Assembly (NCBI GenBank): GCA_025800385.1
Contig: JAOXRS010000173.1
Coordinates: 1 to 64,000 of the forward strand
Source: Candidatus Albibeggiatoa sp. nov. NOAA
Lineage (GTDB): Bacteria; Pseudomonadota; Gammaproteobacteria; Beggiatoales; Beggiatoaceae
Reading direction: 5' to 3'
DNA: 64,000 nucleotides
In this document: piece after piece, positions 17,346 to 25,887 of the stretch
How positions within the stretch are numbered: the stretch's first letter is position 1
Layout of the letters: the number at the start of each line of letters is the position of its first letter
The notes under the pieces: model-generated
What the model was told of the DNA's origin: nothing
The model's input: the letters and a program-made list of their open reading frames with translations, nothing else
Databases searched by the model: none
Position numbers and translations under genes: made by a program

Positions 17346-17552
17346 TTATGGATAGTCGTAACCGCCATTGGGTGGATGGCAAGACTTTAATCGGAAAATA
17401 GTTTTTTTCCAGCCCTGAATAAAGCCATATTTTTGTAAAGCCAGTATGGTATATTCCGAACATGAAGGCTCAAACCGACACGACTGTCTGATCCGTGTAG
17501 GAGCAACCCGCTGATAAAAGCGAATGAATACAATCGATAGATAGACCAACAT
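17346..17552 (-). CDS. yidD: Membrane protein insertion efficiency factor YidD
   Basis: Small amphipathic membrane-associated protein that helps YidC insert proteins. The conserved core is complete: FYQRVAPTRIRQSCRFEPSCSEYT, with the three cysteines of the family counting the later SCHPPNGGYD. Length 68 is normal. yidD normally lies in rpmH-rnpA-yidD-yidC; here it is separated from that cluster and follows one base after the stop of a small DUF4177-like gene, which suggests co-transcription with it. Confidence 0.9.
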   Translation of the reverse strand: MLVYLSIVFIRFYQRVAPTRIRQSCRFEPSCSEYTILALQKYGFIQGWKKTIFRLKSCHPPNGGYDYP

Positions 17553-17553
17553 G

Positions 17554-17826
17554 CTATTGTGCTCCTCTACGAAATGAAATTACATAGAATGTTGAAGTCG
17601 ATTCTTTACGACCAAACAACGCAGCCAAACACCCCGGTTTTTCCTTCACACCAATCGTGTCTACACGATAAAATTCCCAACCATCTGTTGTATGCTGACT
17701 CACCACCTCTTCAAGGTAAATGGCTGCCTCATTACCTTGGCATCTTTTACCAAAAATTTGGATGTTCGGCGCAACTTGAACCATTTTGTATTGGTAAGCA
17801 GATTGATTTGATACAGTTGTACCCAT
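17554..17826 (-). CDS. Small conserved protein, DUF4177-like
   Basis: Ninety residues with the pattern YKMVQVAPNIQI, EAAIYLEEVV, GWEFYRVDTIGV, KPGCLAALFG and FYVISFRRG, typical of short conserved proteins of the DUF4177 kind with one compact alpha-beta domain. The function is unknown. No signal peptide or membrane segment. It sits one base upstream of yidD, so the two are likely translated together; that pairing outside the rnpA region is the only clue to its role. Confidence 0.65.
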   Translation of the reverse strand: MGTTVSNQSAYQYKMVQVAPNIQIFGKRCQGNEAAIYLEEVVSQHTTDGWEFYRVDTIGVKEKPGCLAALFGRKESTSTFYVISFRRGAQ

Positions 17827-18042
17827 GACATGTTTCCTATCGTAGTTGATTGTGAGGGCTTGTCCAAAATTGCCCTACTATGTAAAAAGCTGTTTGCTTT
17901 AAAAATAAATCTACAGATAAGTAAAACATGTTAAGCAATGCGTGTTTTTATACTTAAAGACGGCCGCTTGCATCATTTATTGCACATGTATTTAGGTTTC
18001 AACTATTCGAAATTCAAGACACTTTTGAAATAAATGTCTGGC

Positions 18043-18070
18043 TTGTAAAAAAACAAGATAATGCTATAAT
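18043..18070 (+). promoter_or_regulatory. Promoter of the rpsF operon
   Basis: TTGTAA (18043-18048) and an extended TGC-TATAAT (-10 at 18065-18070) are 16 bases apart, about 80 bases before the rpsF ATG. The rest of the 325-bp gap from 17827 shows nothing but this promoter and the leader hairpin. Confidence 0.7.
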
Positions 18071-18092
18071 TCTCTGTTTTTCCTACCTCCTT

Positions 18093-18130
18093 GCTTAAGT
18101 GCGCAAAAAAATCCAATGAGCACATTAAGC
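18093..18130 (+). promoter_or_regulatory. Leader hairpin upstream of rpsF
   Basis: GCTTAAGTGC (18093-18102) pairs with GCAC-A-TTAAGC (18120-18130), with one bulged A, in the short leader between promoter and rpsF. In many bacteria the S6:S18 complex binds a hairpin here to repress its own operon. Whether this hairpin carries the needed bulge could not be confirmed. Confidence 0.45.
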
Positions 18131-18151
18131 TATTAAGCCATAGGGAGCTTT

Positions 18152-18601
18152 ATGAAACATTACGAGATTGTATTCTTAGTTCATCCAGATCAAAGTGAAC
18201 AAGTGCCAGCAATGATCGAGCGTTATCGTTCAGTTGTTGAAGCAAAAGGCGGTAGCGTACACCGTTTAGAAGATTGGGGTCGCCGTCAATTAGCTTACCC
18301 TATCAACAAAGTTCACAAAGCACATTACATCTTAATGAACGTAGAGTGTGACGTTGAAGTTATTGATGAATTAAACAGCATTTTCCGTTTCAATGATGCG
18401 ATTATCCGTAATCTTGTTATCACGCGTAAGAAAGCAGACACAGAGCCTTCCGTTTTAGCGAAGAAAGACGAAAAAGAGAATGCACCTGCTGCATCTGATT
18501 CAGGTGAAGACCCTGAAGTCGAAACTGATGAGATTGAAGATTTTGATGAATCTGACATCATGCCAGATGATAACGAAGCTGAAGAACAACCTGCTGCTTA
18601 A
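18152..18601 (+). CDS. rpsF: 30S ribosomal protein S6
   Basis: Small-subunit protein that pairs with S18. The S6 fold is clear in residues 1-95: [38 protein letters not shown] and [16 protein letters not shown], with [15 protein letters not shown]. After that comes a ~50-residue, highly acidic tail (Asp/Glu-rich, ending EAEEQPAA) longer than most S6 tails. In E. coli the S6 tail is polyglutamylated by RimK; here an acidic tail is encoded. A GGGAG ribosome site precedes the ATG. First gene of rpsF-rpsR-rplI. Confidence 0.96.
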   Translation: MKHYEIVFLVHPDQSEQVPAMIERYRSVVEAKGGSVHRLEDWGRRQLAYPINKVHKAHYILMNVECDVEVIDELNSIFRFNDAIIRNLVITRKKADTEPSVLAKKDEKENAPAASDSGEDPEVETDEIEDFDESDIMPDDNEAEEQPAA

Positions 18602-18621
18602 GCATCAAAAAAGGAATACTT

Positions 18622-18849
18622 ATGTCACGCTTTTTCCGTCGTAAAAAATATTGCCGCTTTACTGCTGAAGGTGTTGAAGAGATCGATTACAAAGATATCA
18701 ACACGTTGCGTAGCTATGTTACTGAAACAGGTAAAATCGTACCTAGCCGTATCACAGGTACTAGCGCGAAATATCAGCGTCAATTAGCGCGTGCGATCAA
18801 ACGTGCACGTTACTTGGCCTTATTACCTTATTCTGACGCACACGAATAA
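18622..18849 (+). CDS. rpsR: 30S ribosomal protein S18
   Basis: Binds S6 in the platform of the small subunit. The sequence starts [19 protein letters not shown] and contains [19 protein letters not shown] and the conserved [18 protein letters not shown]. Length 75 is standard. It lies 20 bases after rpsF with AAGGAA before its ATG, and 15 bases before rplI. Confidence 0.97.
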   Translation: MSRFFRRKKYCRFTAEGVEEIDYKDINTLRSYVTETGKIVPSRITGTSAKYQRQLARAIKRARYLALLPYSDAHE

Positions 18850-18864
18850 TAGCGAGGTTGTAAA

Positions 18865-19323
18865 GTGGAAGTTATTTTATTAGAAAAAATTCGTCACTTA
18901 GGCAACTTGGGCGATAAAGTTAAAGTTAAACCGGGTTATGGTCGTAACTACTTAATTCCTCATAAGAAAGCCGTTTCTGCGACAGAGCAAAACTTAGCTG
19001 CTTTTGAAGCACGTCGTGCAGAATTAGAAAAAGCACAACAAGCGTCTTTAGACAATGCTCAAACACGTGCAGGCAAATTACAAGAGTTGACTGTTATCAT
19101 TACTGGTAAAGTTGGCATGGAAGGTAAATTGTACGGTTCTGTTAGTGCGATTGATATTGCACAAGCGGTAAGTGATGCAGGTATCGAATTGGCGAAACAT
19201 GAAGTGAGAATGCCTCATGGTCCAATCCGTCACATCGGTGATTACAATGTTGATATTCACTTACATGCTGACGTTGATACTAACTTGAAAGTACAAGTGA
19301 TTGCAGAAGCAGAAGAAGCTTAA
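18865..19323 (+). CDS. rplI: 50S ribosomal protein L9
   Basis: Large-subunit protein with an N-terminal 23S-binding domain (VILLEKIRHLGNLGDKVKVK, GYGRNYLIP), a long linking helix, and a C-terminal domain (GKLYGSVSAIDIA, HEVRMPHGPIRHIGDY). The start is GTG 18865, seven bases after GAGG. Length 152 is normal. Last gene of the operon; a strong bidirectional terminator follows. Confidence 0.97.
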   Translation: MEVILLEKIRHLGNLGDKVKVKPGYGRNYLIPHKKAVSATEQNLAAFEARRAELEKAQQASLDNAQTRAGKLQELTVIITGKVGMEGKLYGSVSAIDIAQAVSDAGIELAKHEVRMPHGPIRHIGDYNVDIHLHADVDTNLKVQVIAEAEEA

Positions 19324-19354
19324 TTTTTAAGTTTTTTCGTAAGCTGTAAGAAAG

Positions 19355-19402
19355 ACTGGCAACGCCCAATATTTCATATATTTGGGCTTGCCAGTTTTTT
19401 TA
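19355..19402. terminator. Bidirectional terminator between rplI and the MamK-like gene
   Basis: ACTGGCAA (19355-19362) pairs with TTGCCAGT (19388-19395), extended inward by GCCCAA/TTGGGC after a bulged C, then seven T. The minus-strand end also has a pyrimidine run, so it serves both convergent genes. Confidence 0.92.
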
Positions 19403-19403
19403 T

Positions 19404-20411
19404 TTAAAGCTGTTCCCAATATTCACTCGGCATTTCAACACTCATTTTTAACGCGCCGACACTACCGCAATATTCTGCATCTTGTACACAAATCGCATTA
19501 CCGCCGCCATATGCATCTAAACTACTCTCAATCGCAATATCAATGCCGCGCAAACGTGAGCCACCACCAGCAATCACCACATTGTTGCGCAAACGTTCTT
19601 GAAAATCAGGGTCAAATGTACCAACTAACTCTTGAATAGAATGACTAATTGGGTCAGTTAATTTTAAACAACATTCACGCATAATATCAGTAATATCATA
19701 TTCAGCTGGAATGCCTTTTTTAGTCAAGGTGACTTTAATCGGATCGGAAGTCTTAGACACATAACCATATTTTTCTTTGATGCGTCTAACAATTTGCGGA
19801 GTTAATTGTACATCTGGGTATTTTTGTAAAATCGCTTGGGTAATTTGTTCGTCTAAATAATTCCCTGCAATTTTCAAAGTCACTTGATCCTCAGCTTCAG
19901 GAATAGAGCCGTGCATCCGACATAAATCAGTCGTGCCCGCGCCAATATCCACAATCAAACATTCATCAAAACGATCAATTGCATATGCAACACTGAAGGC
20001 CTCACTGACGATCAAAATTTTGTTAATAAAGTCTTTGGTAATATCGATGATGGCTTTTTTATTGGTAATGCTGGCTTGCGCAGGTACACCAATCGCTACA
20101 TAAATTTCATCATCTTTTTGCATTTCGGGCAACGCTTCAGCAATCAGATGTTTCAAAATCAAAACGGTTGCTTCTAAAGCACGCTCATCTTCGCAAATCA
20201 CTCCGTCGGCTAAAGGCCACACCATATCTAATGCTAAGCGATTATCTAATGCTTCATCACCTAGTAAATAATCTTTACCAAACCTTTTTTGTGCAATCAC
20301 ATCTTTTGGGTAACCCACACATGTGCGCGTTGTAATTCGTTGTCCTGTAGAAGTCGCAATACAAGAACGACTTGTACCCAGATCAATTCCAGCGTAAAAA
20401 GTATTTGGCAT
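19404..20411 (-). CDS. MamK-like actin-family filament protein
   Basis: Bacterial actin-fold ATPase. Phosphate-1 loop GIDLGTSRSCIA, phosphate-2 loop LIVDIGAGTTDLC and adenosine motif VIAGGGSRLRG are intact; length 335 is in range. Several stretches follow MamK, the magnetosome-chain actin, more closely than MreB or ParM: TCVGYPKDVIAQK, YLLGDEALDNR, EAEDQVTLKIAGNYLDEQI and the ending MPSEYWEQL. No other magnetosome gene is in the window; neighbours are rplI and an outer-membrane barrel. It probably polymerises in the cytoplasm to position some structure; which one is unknown. AGGA precedes the ATG by eight bases. The MamK similarity is from memory of the family and needs a tree. Confidence 0.8.
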   Translation of the reverse strand: MPNTFYAGIDLGTSRSCIATSTGQRITTRTCVGYPKDVIAQKRFGKDYLLGDEALDNRLALDMVWPLADGVICEDERALEATVLILKHLIAEALPEMQKDDEIYVAIGVPAQASITNKKAIIDITKDFINKILIVSEAFSVAYAIDRFDECLIVDIGAGTTDLCRMHGSIPEAEDQVTLKIAGNYLDEQITQAILQKYPDVQLTPQIVRRIKEKYGYVSKTSDPIKVTLTKKGIPAEYDITDIMRECCLKLTDPISHSIQELVGTFDPDFQERLRNNVVIAGGGSRLRGIDIAIESSLDAYGGGNAICVQDAEYCGSVGALKMSVEMPSEYWEQL

Positions 20412-20493
20412 GGTAGTGTCCTAATTTGGCAATATGGTCAAGGCTAGTTTGGTTAAATGATGGCATACTGAGTTTTCAGTATTTTATGAAGTG

Positions 20494-20537
20494 ATTATAG
20501 TGTAAGGGATAATACAATTTAAAGTCGCGTTATCCCT
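20494..20537 (-). promoter_or_regulatory. Promoter region of the MamK-like gene with a dyad
   Basis: On the minus strand a TATAAT (plus coordinates 20494-20499) lies about 85 bases before the start codon. Directly upstream is an 8-bp inverted repeat AGGGATAA (20505-20512) / TTATCCCT (20530-20537). The dyad may be an operator or the weak terminator of the upstream barrel gene. Confidence 0.45.
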
Positions 20538-20559
20538 AACAAATCAGTTGAGCATCTGA

Positions 20560-21246
20560 TTAGAAACGGTAGCTAATACCTACAGTGATTTCATGTGATT
20601 TTAAATCAGCTTCAACATGGTCACCGTTTACATCGACTTGAGTTGCTGCTTCACCCATATCCATGTATTGATATTCAAGGTCTAAATATAAATTGTCTTG
20701 GAACGCATAGCGAGCACCAAAACCTAACGACCACGCGAAGTTAGTGTCGTCATTATCAGGATAGTGCCATAAACCAATACCAAATTGTGAAAATGTTGGT
20801 TGAATATCTAAAGTCACGTCTGTATCAATTTTAGCCACACCGATACCCGCTTTCACATAAGGCATGATAGGGCTGTCTAAATCAAAGTCATATAATACGT
20901 TAGCCATAAAAGTCATTGCATCCATTTGGCTATTGACGCTAAAGCTTTGATTCGCACGCGCACCAAGGCCATTGCGATAACTATCATCTGTGTCTAAGCT
21001 ACGAAAACGTAATTCTGCTTCCACTCGCACATTGTAACCTGTATCAAAGCCAACGCCTAAACCGTACACAACACTGTTTTCAACATCATAATCAGGTGTG
21101 TTAGGCCCATTTGTACCTTTTTGGTTTGCGGTTGCATCAGCAATTTGCCCACCGACATCGGCAGATAAATAAAACCCTTGCGCGGCTGATACACTAAGAC
21201 TGCTTGCTGAGAGTAGTGCTACAAGAGCGGCCTGTTTTTTATTCAC
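20560..21246 (-). CDS. Outer-membrane beta-barrel protein
   Basis: Signal peptide MNKKQAALVALLSASSLSVSAAQ, then an eight-strand-type barrel of the OmpA/OmpW-like class: GFYLSADVGGQI, VVYGLGVGFDTGYNVRVEAEL, MANVLYDFDLDSPIMPYVKAG, LGFGARYAFQDNLYLDLEY, closing with the C-terminal phenylalanine (VGISYRF) used by the Bam machinery. There is no peptidoglycan-binding domain. It is monocistronic, with a ribosome site GGAGAT before the ATG. Function as pore or adhesin is not readable. Confidence 0.85.
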   Translation of the reverse strand: MNKKQAALVALLSASSLSVSAAQGFYLSADVGGQIADATANQKGTNGPNTPDYDVENSVVYGLGVGFDTGYNVRVEAELRFRSLDTDDSYRNGLGARANQSFSVNSQMDAMTFMANVLYDFDLDSPIMPYVKAGIGVAKIDTDVTLDIQPTFSQFGIGLWHYPDNDDTNFAWSLGFGARYAFQDNLYLDLEYQYMDMGEAATQVDVNGDHVEADLKSHEITVGISYRF

Positions 21247-21341
21247 GGAAACATCTCCTACGTTTGGTTATAAATAAGACAAATAAAGTCTATCTACCCC
21301 AGCCCAACGTTCAATATTTATTATTATTCGGACTAAAGAAA

Positions 21342-21372
21342 AGACCTGATAAGTTGTCCGCCTATCAGATCT
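21342..21372 (-). terminator. Terminator of the LamG-like gene
   Basis: AGACCTGATA (21342-21351) and TATCAGATCT (21363-21372) form a 10-bp hairpin that is fully paired, using one G-U, only in minus-strand RNA. UUUUCUUU follows. It lies about 137 bases after the stop at 21509. Confidence 0.75.
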
Positions 21373-21508
21373 TTTGCTTAAAATGTGTCTCGCCTAACGC
21401 TAAAAACTGTTCATCAATGTAGCATAATATGATTAAAAAATCATTGTTAATATTAGGTTTTTCCTATGCTAGCTCACCAGTATTTTATCGTTAATCTATT
21501 GAATCACA

Positions 21509-22873
21509 TTATTTAGGGTTAACTTCATCAACAATAAAGTTTGAGTTATTATCAAGGCTTAAATTAGCTTCATATTCTGTTGCATCACCAGGTATAGTTA
21601 CACAAGGAATTGCTAATCTGCCTGTATCAGGTGTAAAGCTTGCTGAGCAATCGCCACCCGTGCTGCTTGTGCCTGCATCAAAGTTAACTGCAGATTCTGT
21701 TGCTGTTGTGATTTCGATGCCTTCTAAATCAGCAAAGCGACCTTTAACACCCCAACCCGCAAATTTTTCAGTGACTAAAATCCATAATTCGTTACCACCT
21801 TCACGTAATGGTAAGTAAACACTGTCAAAGAAACCCATCGTACCTAAGAAACGATAGTCACGTTTTTGGAATTCATCATTCATATCAACAATGAGTTTAC
21901 CATTCAAATATAAACTTGCAGTATCACTAAAGCCAAACATGAATTTTTTAGTTTGTGCTGTTTCAGAGTTGATATTAACACGCGCATAAATTGCATTTGT
22001 TGTAGGAGACCAGTGAGCAATGCGAGAAATATTAGCAATACCAACATAGTCAGAATCTAATACTGTCCACTCAAGGCCTTCACGAACCGCTTCAGTTAAC
22101 TCAGGTGCAGCTGCATCTGGTGCTTGGAATGATTGAGTAATCAACCAATTTTGTACCAAGTTAGGGTCATTCGCATATTCAACTTCTTCAGGTGTACCGA
22201 CTAATACAGGTGGCTCATCTGCAATTTCGTACTGGAAGTTAGAAACACGCACAGGTGCTAATGGGATAGGTAAGCCGTAATCACCGTAAATACCGATTCG
22301 ACCCGCTTTTGTATCACGAATATTATTAATGAACAAAATAGGTGTTGTCATGTCGTCTACATACACTTCACCTTGATCTTCAGATACCACTAATTTAATG
22401 TGAACCCATTGGTCATAAGGGGCATTCATCACTTTAGGGTTGTGACCGGGGCCATAATATAATTGAACCGCATTTTGACCATCATAAATAGGGAAATAAT
22501 GTAAACCGTAAGTTGTACCGAAGTTATTATCGCGGCTGTGGACAACTTGATATTCAGTTAAAGTATGGGCACGGAAAGCGATACCACCAAACCCTTTCTC
22601 AATTTCTGGGTCATACGCACGCTCATAAATAATATCAAATTCAACTGTGCCATTCACAAAGCCTTCAGTCCCTTTTGCTAAGACAAGACCCTTTTCTAAA
22701 ACTAAAGCTTCTTGACCTAAATAAGTTTCAAACTTATAGGTTGCATCAGCAAATTCCCATTTATCTTCATTTTCAGCATTCATAGGAATAGAAACGACTT
22801 CAGCAGAAACTGCACTTGTCGCCAGTAAGCCTGCCATGCAAGCTGTTAACATTGAAGGCATTTTTTTGAACAT
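21509..22873 (-). CDS. Secreted LamG/DUF1080-like protein
   Basis: Signal peptide MFKKMPSMLTACMAGLLATSAVSA. Residues ~25-225 form a concanavalin-like jelly roll similar to DUF1080/LamG domains (GTVEFDIIYERAYD, GGIAFRAHTLTEYQVVHS, WVHIKLVVSEDQGEVYVDD). Residues ~250-390 look like a second beta domain (ASLYLNGKLIVDMND, ELWILVTEKFAGWGV). The C-terminus carries a short module with two cysteines (CSASFTPDTGRLAIPCVTI). The family binds carbohydrate or protein ligands; the ligand is unknown. The ATG at 22873 follows AGAGGT by seven bases; a longer frame from 22888 contains that ribosome site. Monocistronic. Confidence 0.75.
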   Translation of the reverse strand: MFKKMPSMLTACMAGLLATSAVSAEVVSIPMNAENEDKWEFADATYKFETYLGQEALVLEKGLVLAKGTEGFVNGTVEFDIIYERAYDPEIEKGFGGIAFRAHTLTEYQVVHSRDNNFGTTYGLHYFPIYDGQNAVQLYYGPGHNPKVMNAPYDQWVHIKLVVSEDQGEVYVDDMTTPILFINNIRDTKAGRIGIYGDYGLPIPLAPVRVSNFQYEIADEPPVLVGTPEEVEYANDPNLVQNWLITQSFQAPDAAAPELTEAVREGLEWTVLDSDYVGIANISRIAHWSPTTNAIYARVNINSETAQTKKFMFGFSDTASLYLNGKLIVDMNDEFQKRDYRFLGTMGFFDSVYLPLREGGNELWILVTEKFAGWGVKGRFADLEGIEITTATESAVNFDAGTSSTGGDCSASFTPDTGRLAIPCVTIPGDATEYEANLSLDNNSNFIVDEVNPK

Positions 22874-23258
22874 AATAGCACCTCTCATGAGTGGTTTTAT
22901 GGTTGGGAGTGAGTGAGCCTTTAAGGTTTTAGAAATTGAATGAATATAAAAATATCAAATAACATTATTTATTTATAATTTTCAAAAATTAAAACAAACT
23001 TTAAAAAATTCCATTTTAATCTTGAAGAAAAGTAATTAATTTTAAATAATTTTATAAGATGTGTTTATAATCTATAATCTCAAGTTAAGTTGCGCTCAAT
23101 AAAACCTTAATGGTCATGATAGTATAAACATTTGACCGTATTTAATACAATAGAAGTGAATAAGCTAAATTTATAAAGTTTATTGAGCGGCAAAAAACCG
23201 AGTTTATTTTAGGATTTCCCTACCCCATAGAGTTGCGTATTACATGCAAGAAAAAAGC
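22874..23258. other. 385-bp AT-rich gap
   Basis: Holds the promoter of the LamG-like gene and the end of the upstream transcript. No hairpin with a T-run and no gene were seen. Confidence 0.6.
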
Positions 23259-23690
23259 CTACGATGTTGTCGCATTCCTAAAATCAAGATTTTCTCTAAT
23301 AAGTTGCTGTAACATACCCAGCTTTAAATTGGTTTTTGGAAAGCTTTCATCATGATGTTTTTCTACAACAGGTGGCACAATATCTGGTGTAGATTGTGTT
23401 TTGAGGTCATCGACTTGTTCGGAGAGTTTTTGCTTTTCAGCTTGGAGTGCATCAATTTCAGCTTGGAGATCAGAGTGTAAAGCTTGAGCAGATTCATCAC
23501 CTGTACATTGTTGCGCTTCGGCATCTTCATGCTTCGGTTCAGGTGTTGTAGATTTTGATGACTTGGATGTGCTGAAGACTTTCCACGCAATCACACCGCC
23601 TATGGCTAATGCGGAAACACCACCAATAGAAAGCAGTGTGCCACCCAACAATTTTGTACCGCCTAACTTCACAATTTCCTGTTCAAACAT
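23259..23690 (-). CDS. Single-pass membrane protein with coiled coil, unknown function
   Basis: Not recognised. A Gly-rich hydrophobic segment (about residues 9-37, LLGGTLLSIGGVSALAIGGVIAW) is followed by a Ser/Thr/Pro/Glu-rich linker and a coiled coil (about 70-97, LHSDLQAEIDALQAEKQKL), then a Pro-rich stretch and a short helical end. The design suggests an inner-membrane protein with a cytoplasmic oligomerising tail. It is the only gene on its transcript; AAGGAT lies nine bases before the ATG. Confidence 0.6.
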   Translation of the reverse strand: MFEQEIVKLGGTKLLGGTLLSIGGVSALAIGGVIAWKVFSTSKSSKSTTPEPKHEDAEAQQCTGDESAQALHSDLQAEIDALQAEKQKLSEQVDDLKTQSTPDIVPPVVEKHHDESFPKTNLKLGMLQQLIRENLDFRNATTS

Positions 23691-23841
23691 TATGATACAT
23701 CCTTTTGTTAATATTGGCTTTGTGGAATTATTATGCCATAGCTATGCCACAATGCTTAGTTAAAAACGAGGAAAAGCATGTATTGTTCATCAGGTTTGAT
23801 GCGTATGTTAGGCTGTTAAAATCTTGTTTTGACGTGAATCT

Positions 23842-25038
23842 TTAATTCATACCTGTTGGTGGGTATTGAGCGAAATAATTTTTAATCCCTTGTAATAAGG
23901 CTTGGGCGAGTTGATTTTGATAGTTTGGATCATTGAGCTTGCGTTCTTCACTTGGCGTAGATAAAAAAGCCATTTCAACCAAGACTGAGGGAATATCTGG
24001 CGAACGTAATACCATAAATGCTGCCCGCTGTAGTTTTTTAAAATGCACTCTGCCAACTGTTCCCAATGATCTTAATATTTTTTGTCCCACCAATGCGCTA
24101 GCTTCAAGTGTGCCTTCTTGTGATAAGTCGAGTAGAACGGAGGCTAGTAAGTCATCTTTATCACTTAAACTCACACCACCAATTAAATCCGCTGAATTCT
24201 CTTTTTGTGCCAACCATTGTGCTGCTTCACTACTTGCCCCTCGTTGTGACAACATATATACCGATGAGCCGTAAGCGGTTTGATTATCGGGTAATGCATC
24301 AGCATGAAGCGAAATAAATAAATCAGCTTGATGTTCTCTTGCAATTTCAATCCGTTGACGCAGTTTTAAATATTTATCAGTGCTACGTGTAAGAATCGCT
24401 TTATAACCTGGTTGTTGATTAATTAAACGAGCAAGTTTTTTTCCAACTGCCAACACAATCGTTTTTTCCTTGGTATTTTGCTTACCTGTCGCACCGGGAT
24501 CAATACCCCCATGACCGGGGTCAACTGCAATCACAATATGCTGTTTTTTTTGTGGTTTAGGTTTGGATAAAGATGAATATTGAGGTTCTGATTTAACAGT
24601 GGGTTTAGGCGGAACAGGCTTTGGCGTAATGGCTTGTTGTTTAGATGCTTGCTTATTTAAAATCGCTATATCCAATAGTAAACGATGGCCACCATGCTGA
24701 TCGGGTGCGACTAAATAACTGGTGGTGCGTACGGGCTGTTTTAAATCAAAAACAATGCGCAAATCCTGTTTATTGCGTTTTGCATGGCGAATATTTTTTA
24801 AAATAGGCTCTTGCGCAGTGACTCGGTTGATTTTATTGATAAGGCGCGTTTGCTTTAAATCCAACACCAAACGATAGGGGTTGGTCAACGTGAAAATGTT
24901 ATAACTGGCAGGACTGGATAAATCTAGCATCACTCGGGTGGTTTGTGCATTTTGTTGCCAGAAACGAATTTGATGCAAATCCACGCTATGTGCAAAAACA
25001 GAATAGAAAAGCAGCAGTAATCCAAATAATAACCGCAT
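23842..25038 (-). CDS. amiC: N-acetylmuramoyl-L-alanine amidase with AMIN domain
   Basis: Periplasmic zinc amidase that splits septal peptidoglycan for daughter-cell separation. Signal peptide (first ~18 residues), AMIN localisation domain (~20-130, LHQIRFWQQNAQTTRVMLDL), a Pro/Lys linker, then amidase_3: AVDPGHGGIDPGATG with the first zinc His, a Glu in NTKEKTIVLAV, LFISLHADALP with the second His, and the catalytic Glu in PSVLVEMAFLS. Length 398 fits AmiB/AmiC. tsaE and mutL, the usual neighbours of amiB, are absent, so amiC versus amiB is not settled. Confidence 0.9.
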   Translation of the reverse strand: MRLLFGLLLLFYSVFAHSVDLHQIRFWQQNAQTTRVMLDLSSPASYNIFTLTNPYRLVLDLKQTRLINKINRVTAQEPILKNIRHAKRNKQDLRIVFDLKQPVRTTSYLVAPDQHGGHRLLLDIAILNKQASKQQAITPKPVPPKPTVKSEPQYSSLSKPKPQKKQHIVIAVDPGHGGIDPGATGKQNTKEKTIVLAVGKKLARLINQQPGYKAILTRSTDKYLKLRQRIEIAREHQADLFISLHADALPDNQTAYGSSVYMLSQRGASSEAAQWLAQKENSADLIGGVSLSDKDDLLASVLLDLSQEGTLEASALVGQKILRSLGTVGRVHFKKLQRAAFMVLRSPDIPSVLVEMAFLSTPSEERKLNDPNYQNQLAQALLQGIKNYFAQYPPTGMN

Positions 25039-25112
25039 TGAAAAACTCCATAAATACGAACCGATGTCTTTAGAGACAGGAAATCATTAGGCTTTTTGCT
25101 TAGTAACCCTGT

Positions 25113-25727
25113 TTACAGTGCACTTTGCAAGGCTTTGCGAATCAATTCTTCACTGCTGGTGACACCTTCTTGTTGCACTTTATTGACTAAGCGACTGGCC
25201 TCTTGAGGTTTATAGCCCAATGCAATTAAAGCACCGACTGCATCATCTGCAGGACTGGTCAGGCCTTCGGTTAAACTACCTTGGGGTGCGGCAGAACTAT
25301 TATTTTTTTGAGCTGAAGCATTGCTAACATTGAGTTTATCACGCATTTCAATGATTAAACGTTCAGCGGTTTTTTTACCAACTCCGGGGATACGGGTTAA
25401 TTTGCTGACTTCTTCCTGATTCACACATTGGATAAATGTAGTCATGTCCATCGCTGATAAAATGCTCAATGCTAATTTAGGTCCAACTCCATTGACTTTG
25501 ATGAGAGTACGAAATAATTTGCGTTCATTATCAGAGCTAAAGCCAAATAAAATATGTGCATCATCGCGAATGGATAAGTGGGTATAAAGTTTCGCCGTAG
25601 TGCCTACATCACCGAGGTTGTAAAACGTGGACATTGGTGCTTCTAGCTCATAGCCCACACCATTCACATCTAATAATAAATAAGGTGGTTGTTTTTCAAT
25701 TACTTCACCACGCAATCGACCAATCAT
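25113..25727 (-). CDS. ruvA: Holliday junction ATP-dependent helicase subunit RuvA
   Basis: Tetrameric protein that binds four-way junctions and loads RuvB. Domain I MIGRLRGEVIEKQPPYLLLDV, domain II with two helix-hairpin-helix motifs (LIKVNGVGPKLALSIL, LTRIPGVGKKTAERL), a Ser/Ala linker and domain III (DAVGALIALGYKPQEASRLV). Length 204 is normal. ruvC and ruvB are not adjacent: downstream is the amidase, upstream an intergenic region with a terminator. Confidence 0.96.
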   Translation of the reverse strand: MIGRLRGEVIEKQPPYLLLDVNGVGYELEAPMSTFYNLGDVGTTAKLYTHLSIRDDAHILFGFSSDNERKLFRTLIKVNGVGPKLALSILSAMDMTTFIQCVNQEEVSKLTRIPGVGKKTAERLIIEMRDKLNVSNASAQKNNSSAAPQGSLTEGLTSPADDAVGALIALGYKPQEASRLVNKVQQEGVTSSEELIRKALQSAL

Positions 25728-25842
25728 AATATTTTCATTCTCAAATAATTCAATGTCTTTATTCTGTCAACTAGGCAACTAAATTGCATGATTTCCAACT
25801 CAACAATGCGTTTTCCTAAGCATTTTAAATTTGACAGTGTGT

Positions 25843-25873
25843 AGCTCTCACTCATCATAGTGGGGGCTTTTTT
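25843..25873 (+). terminator. Orphan intrinsic terminator on the plus strand
   Basis: AGCTCTCACT (25843-25852) pairs with AGTGGGGGCT (25859-25868), ten pairs with G-U wobbles, loop CATCAT, followed by TTTTTT. All surrounding genes run on the minus strand, where there is no T-run, so it has no protein gene to terminate. Confidence 0.75.
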
Positions 25874-25887
25874 ATGTGAGTTTATTA

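Noticed and set aside
25113..25727. A ruvABC operon
   Set aside because: Only ruvA is present; the flanks hold an amidase gene and a terminator plus a toxin-antitoxin pair.
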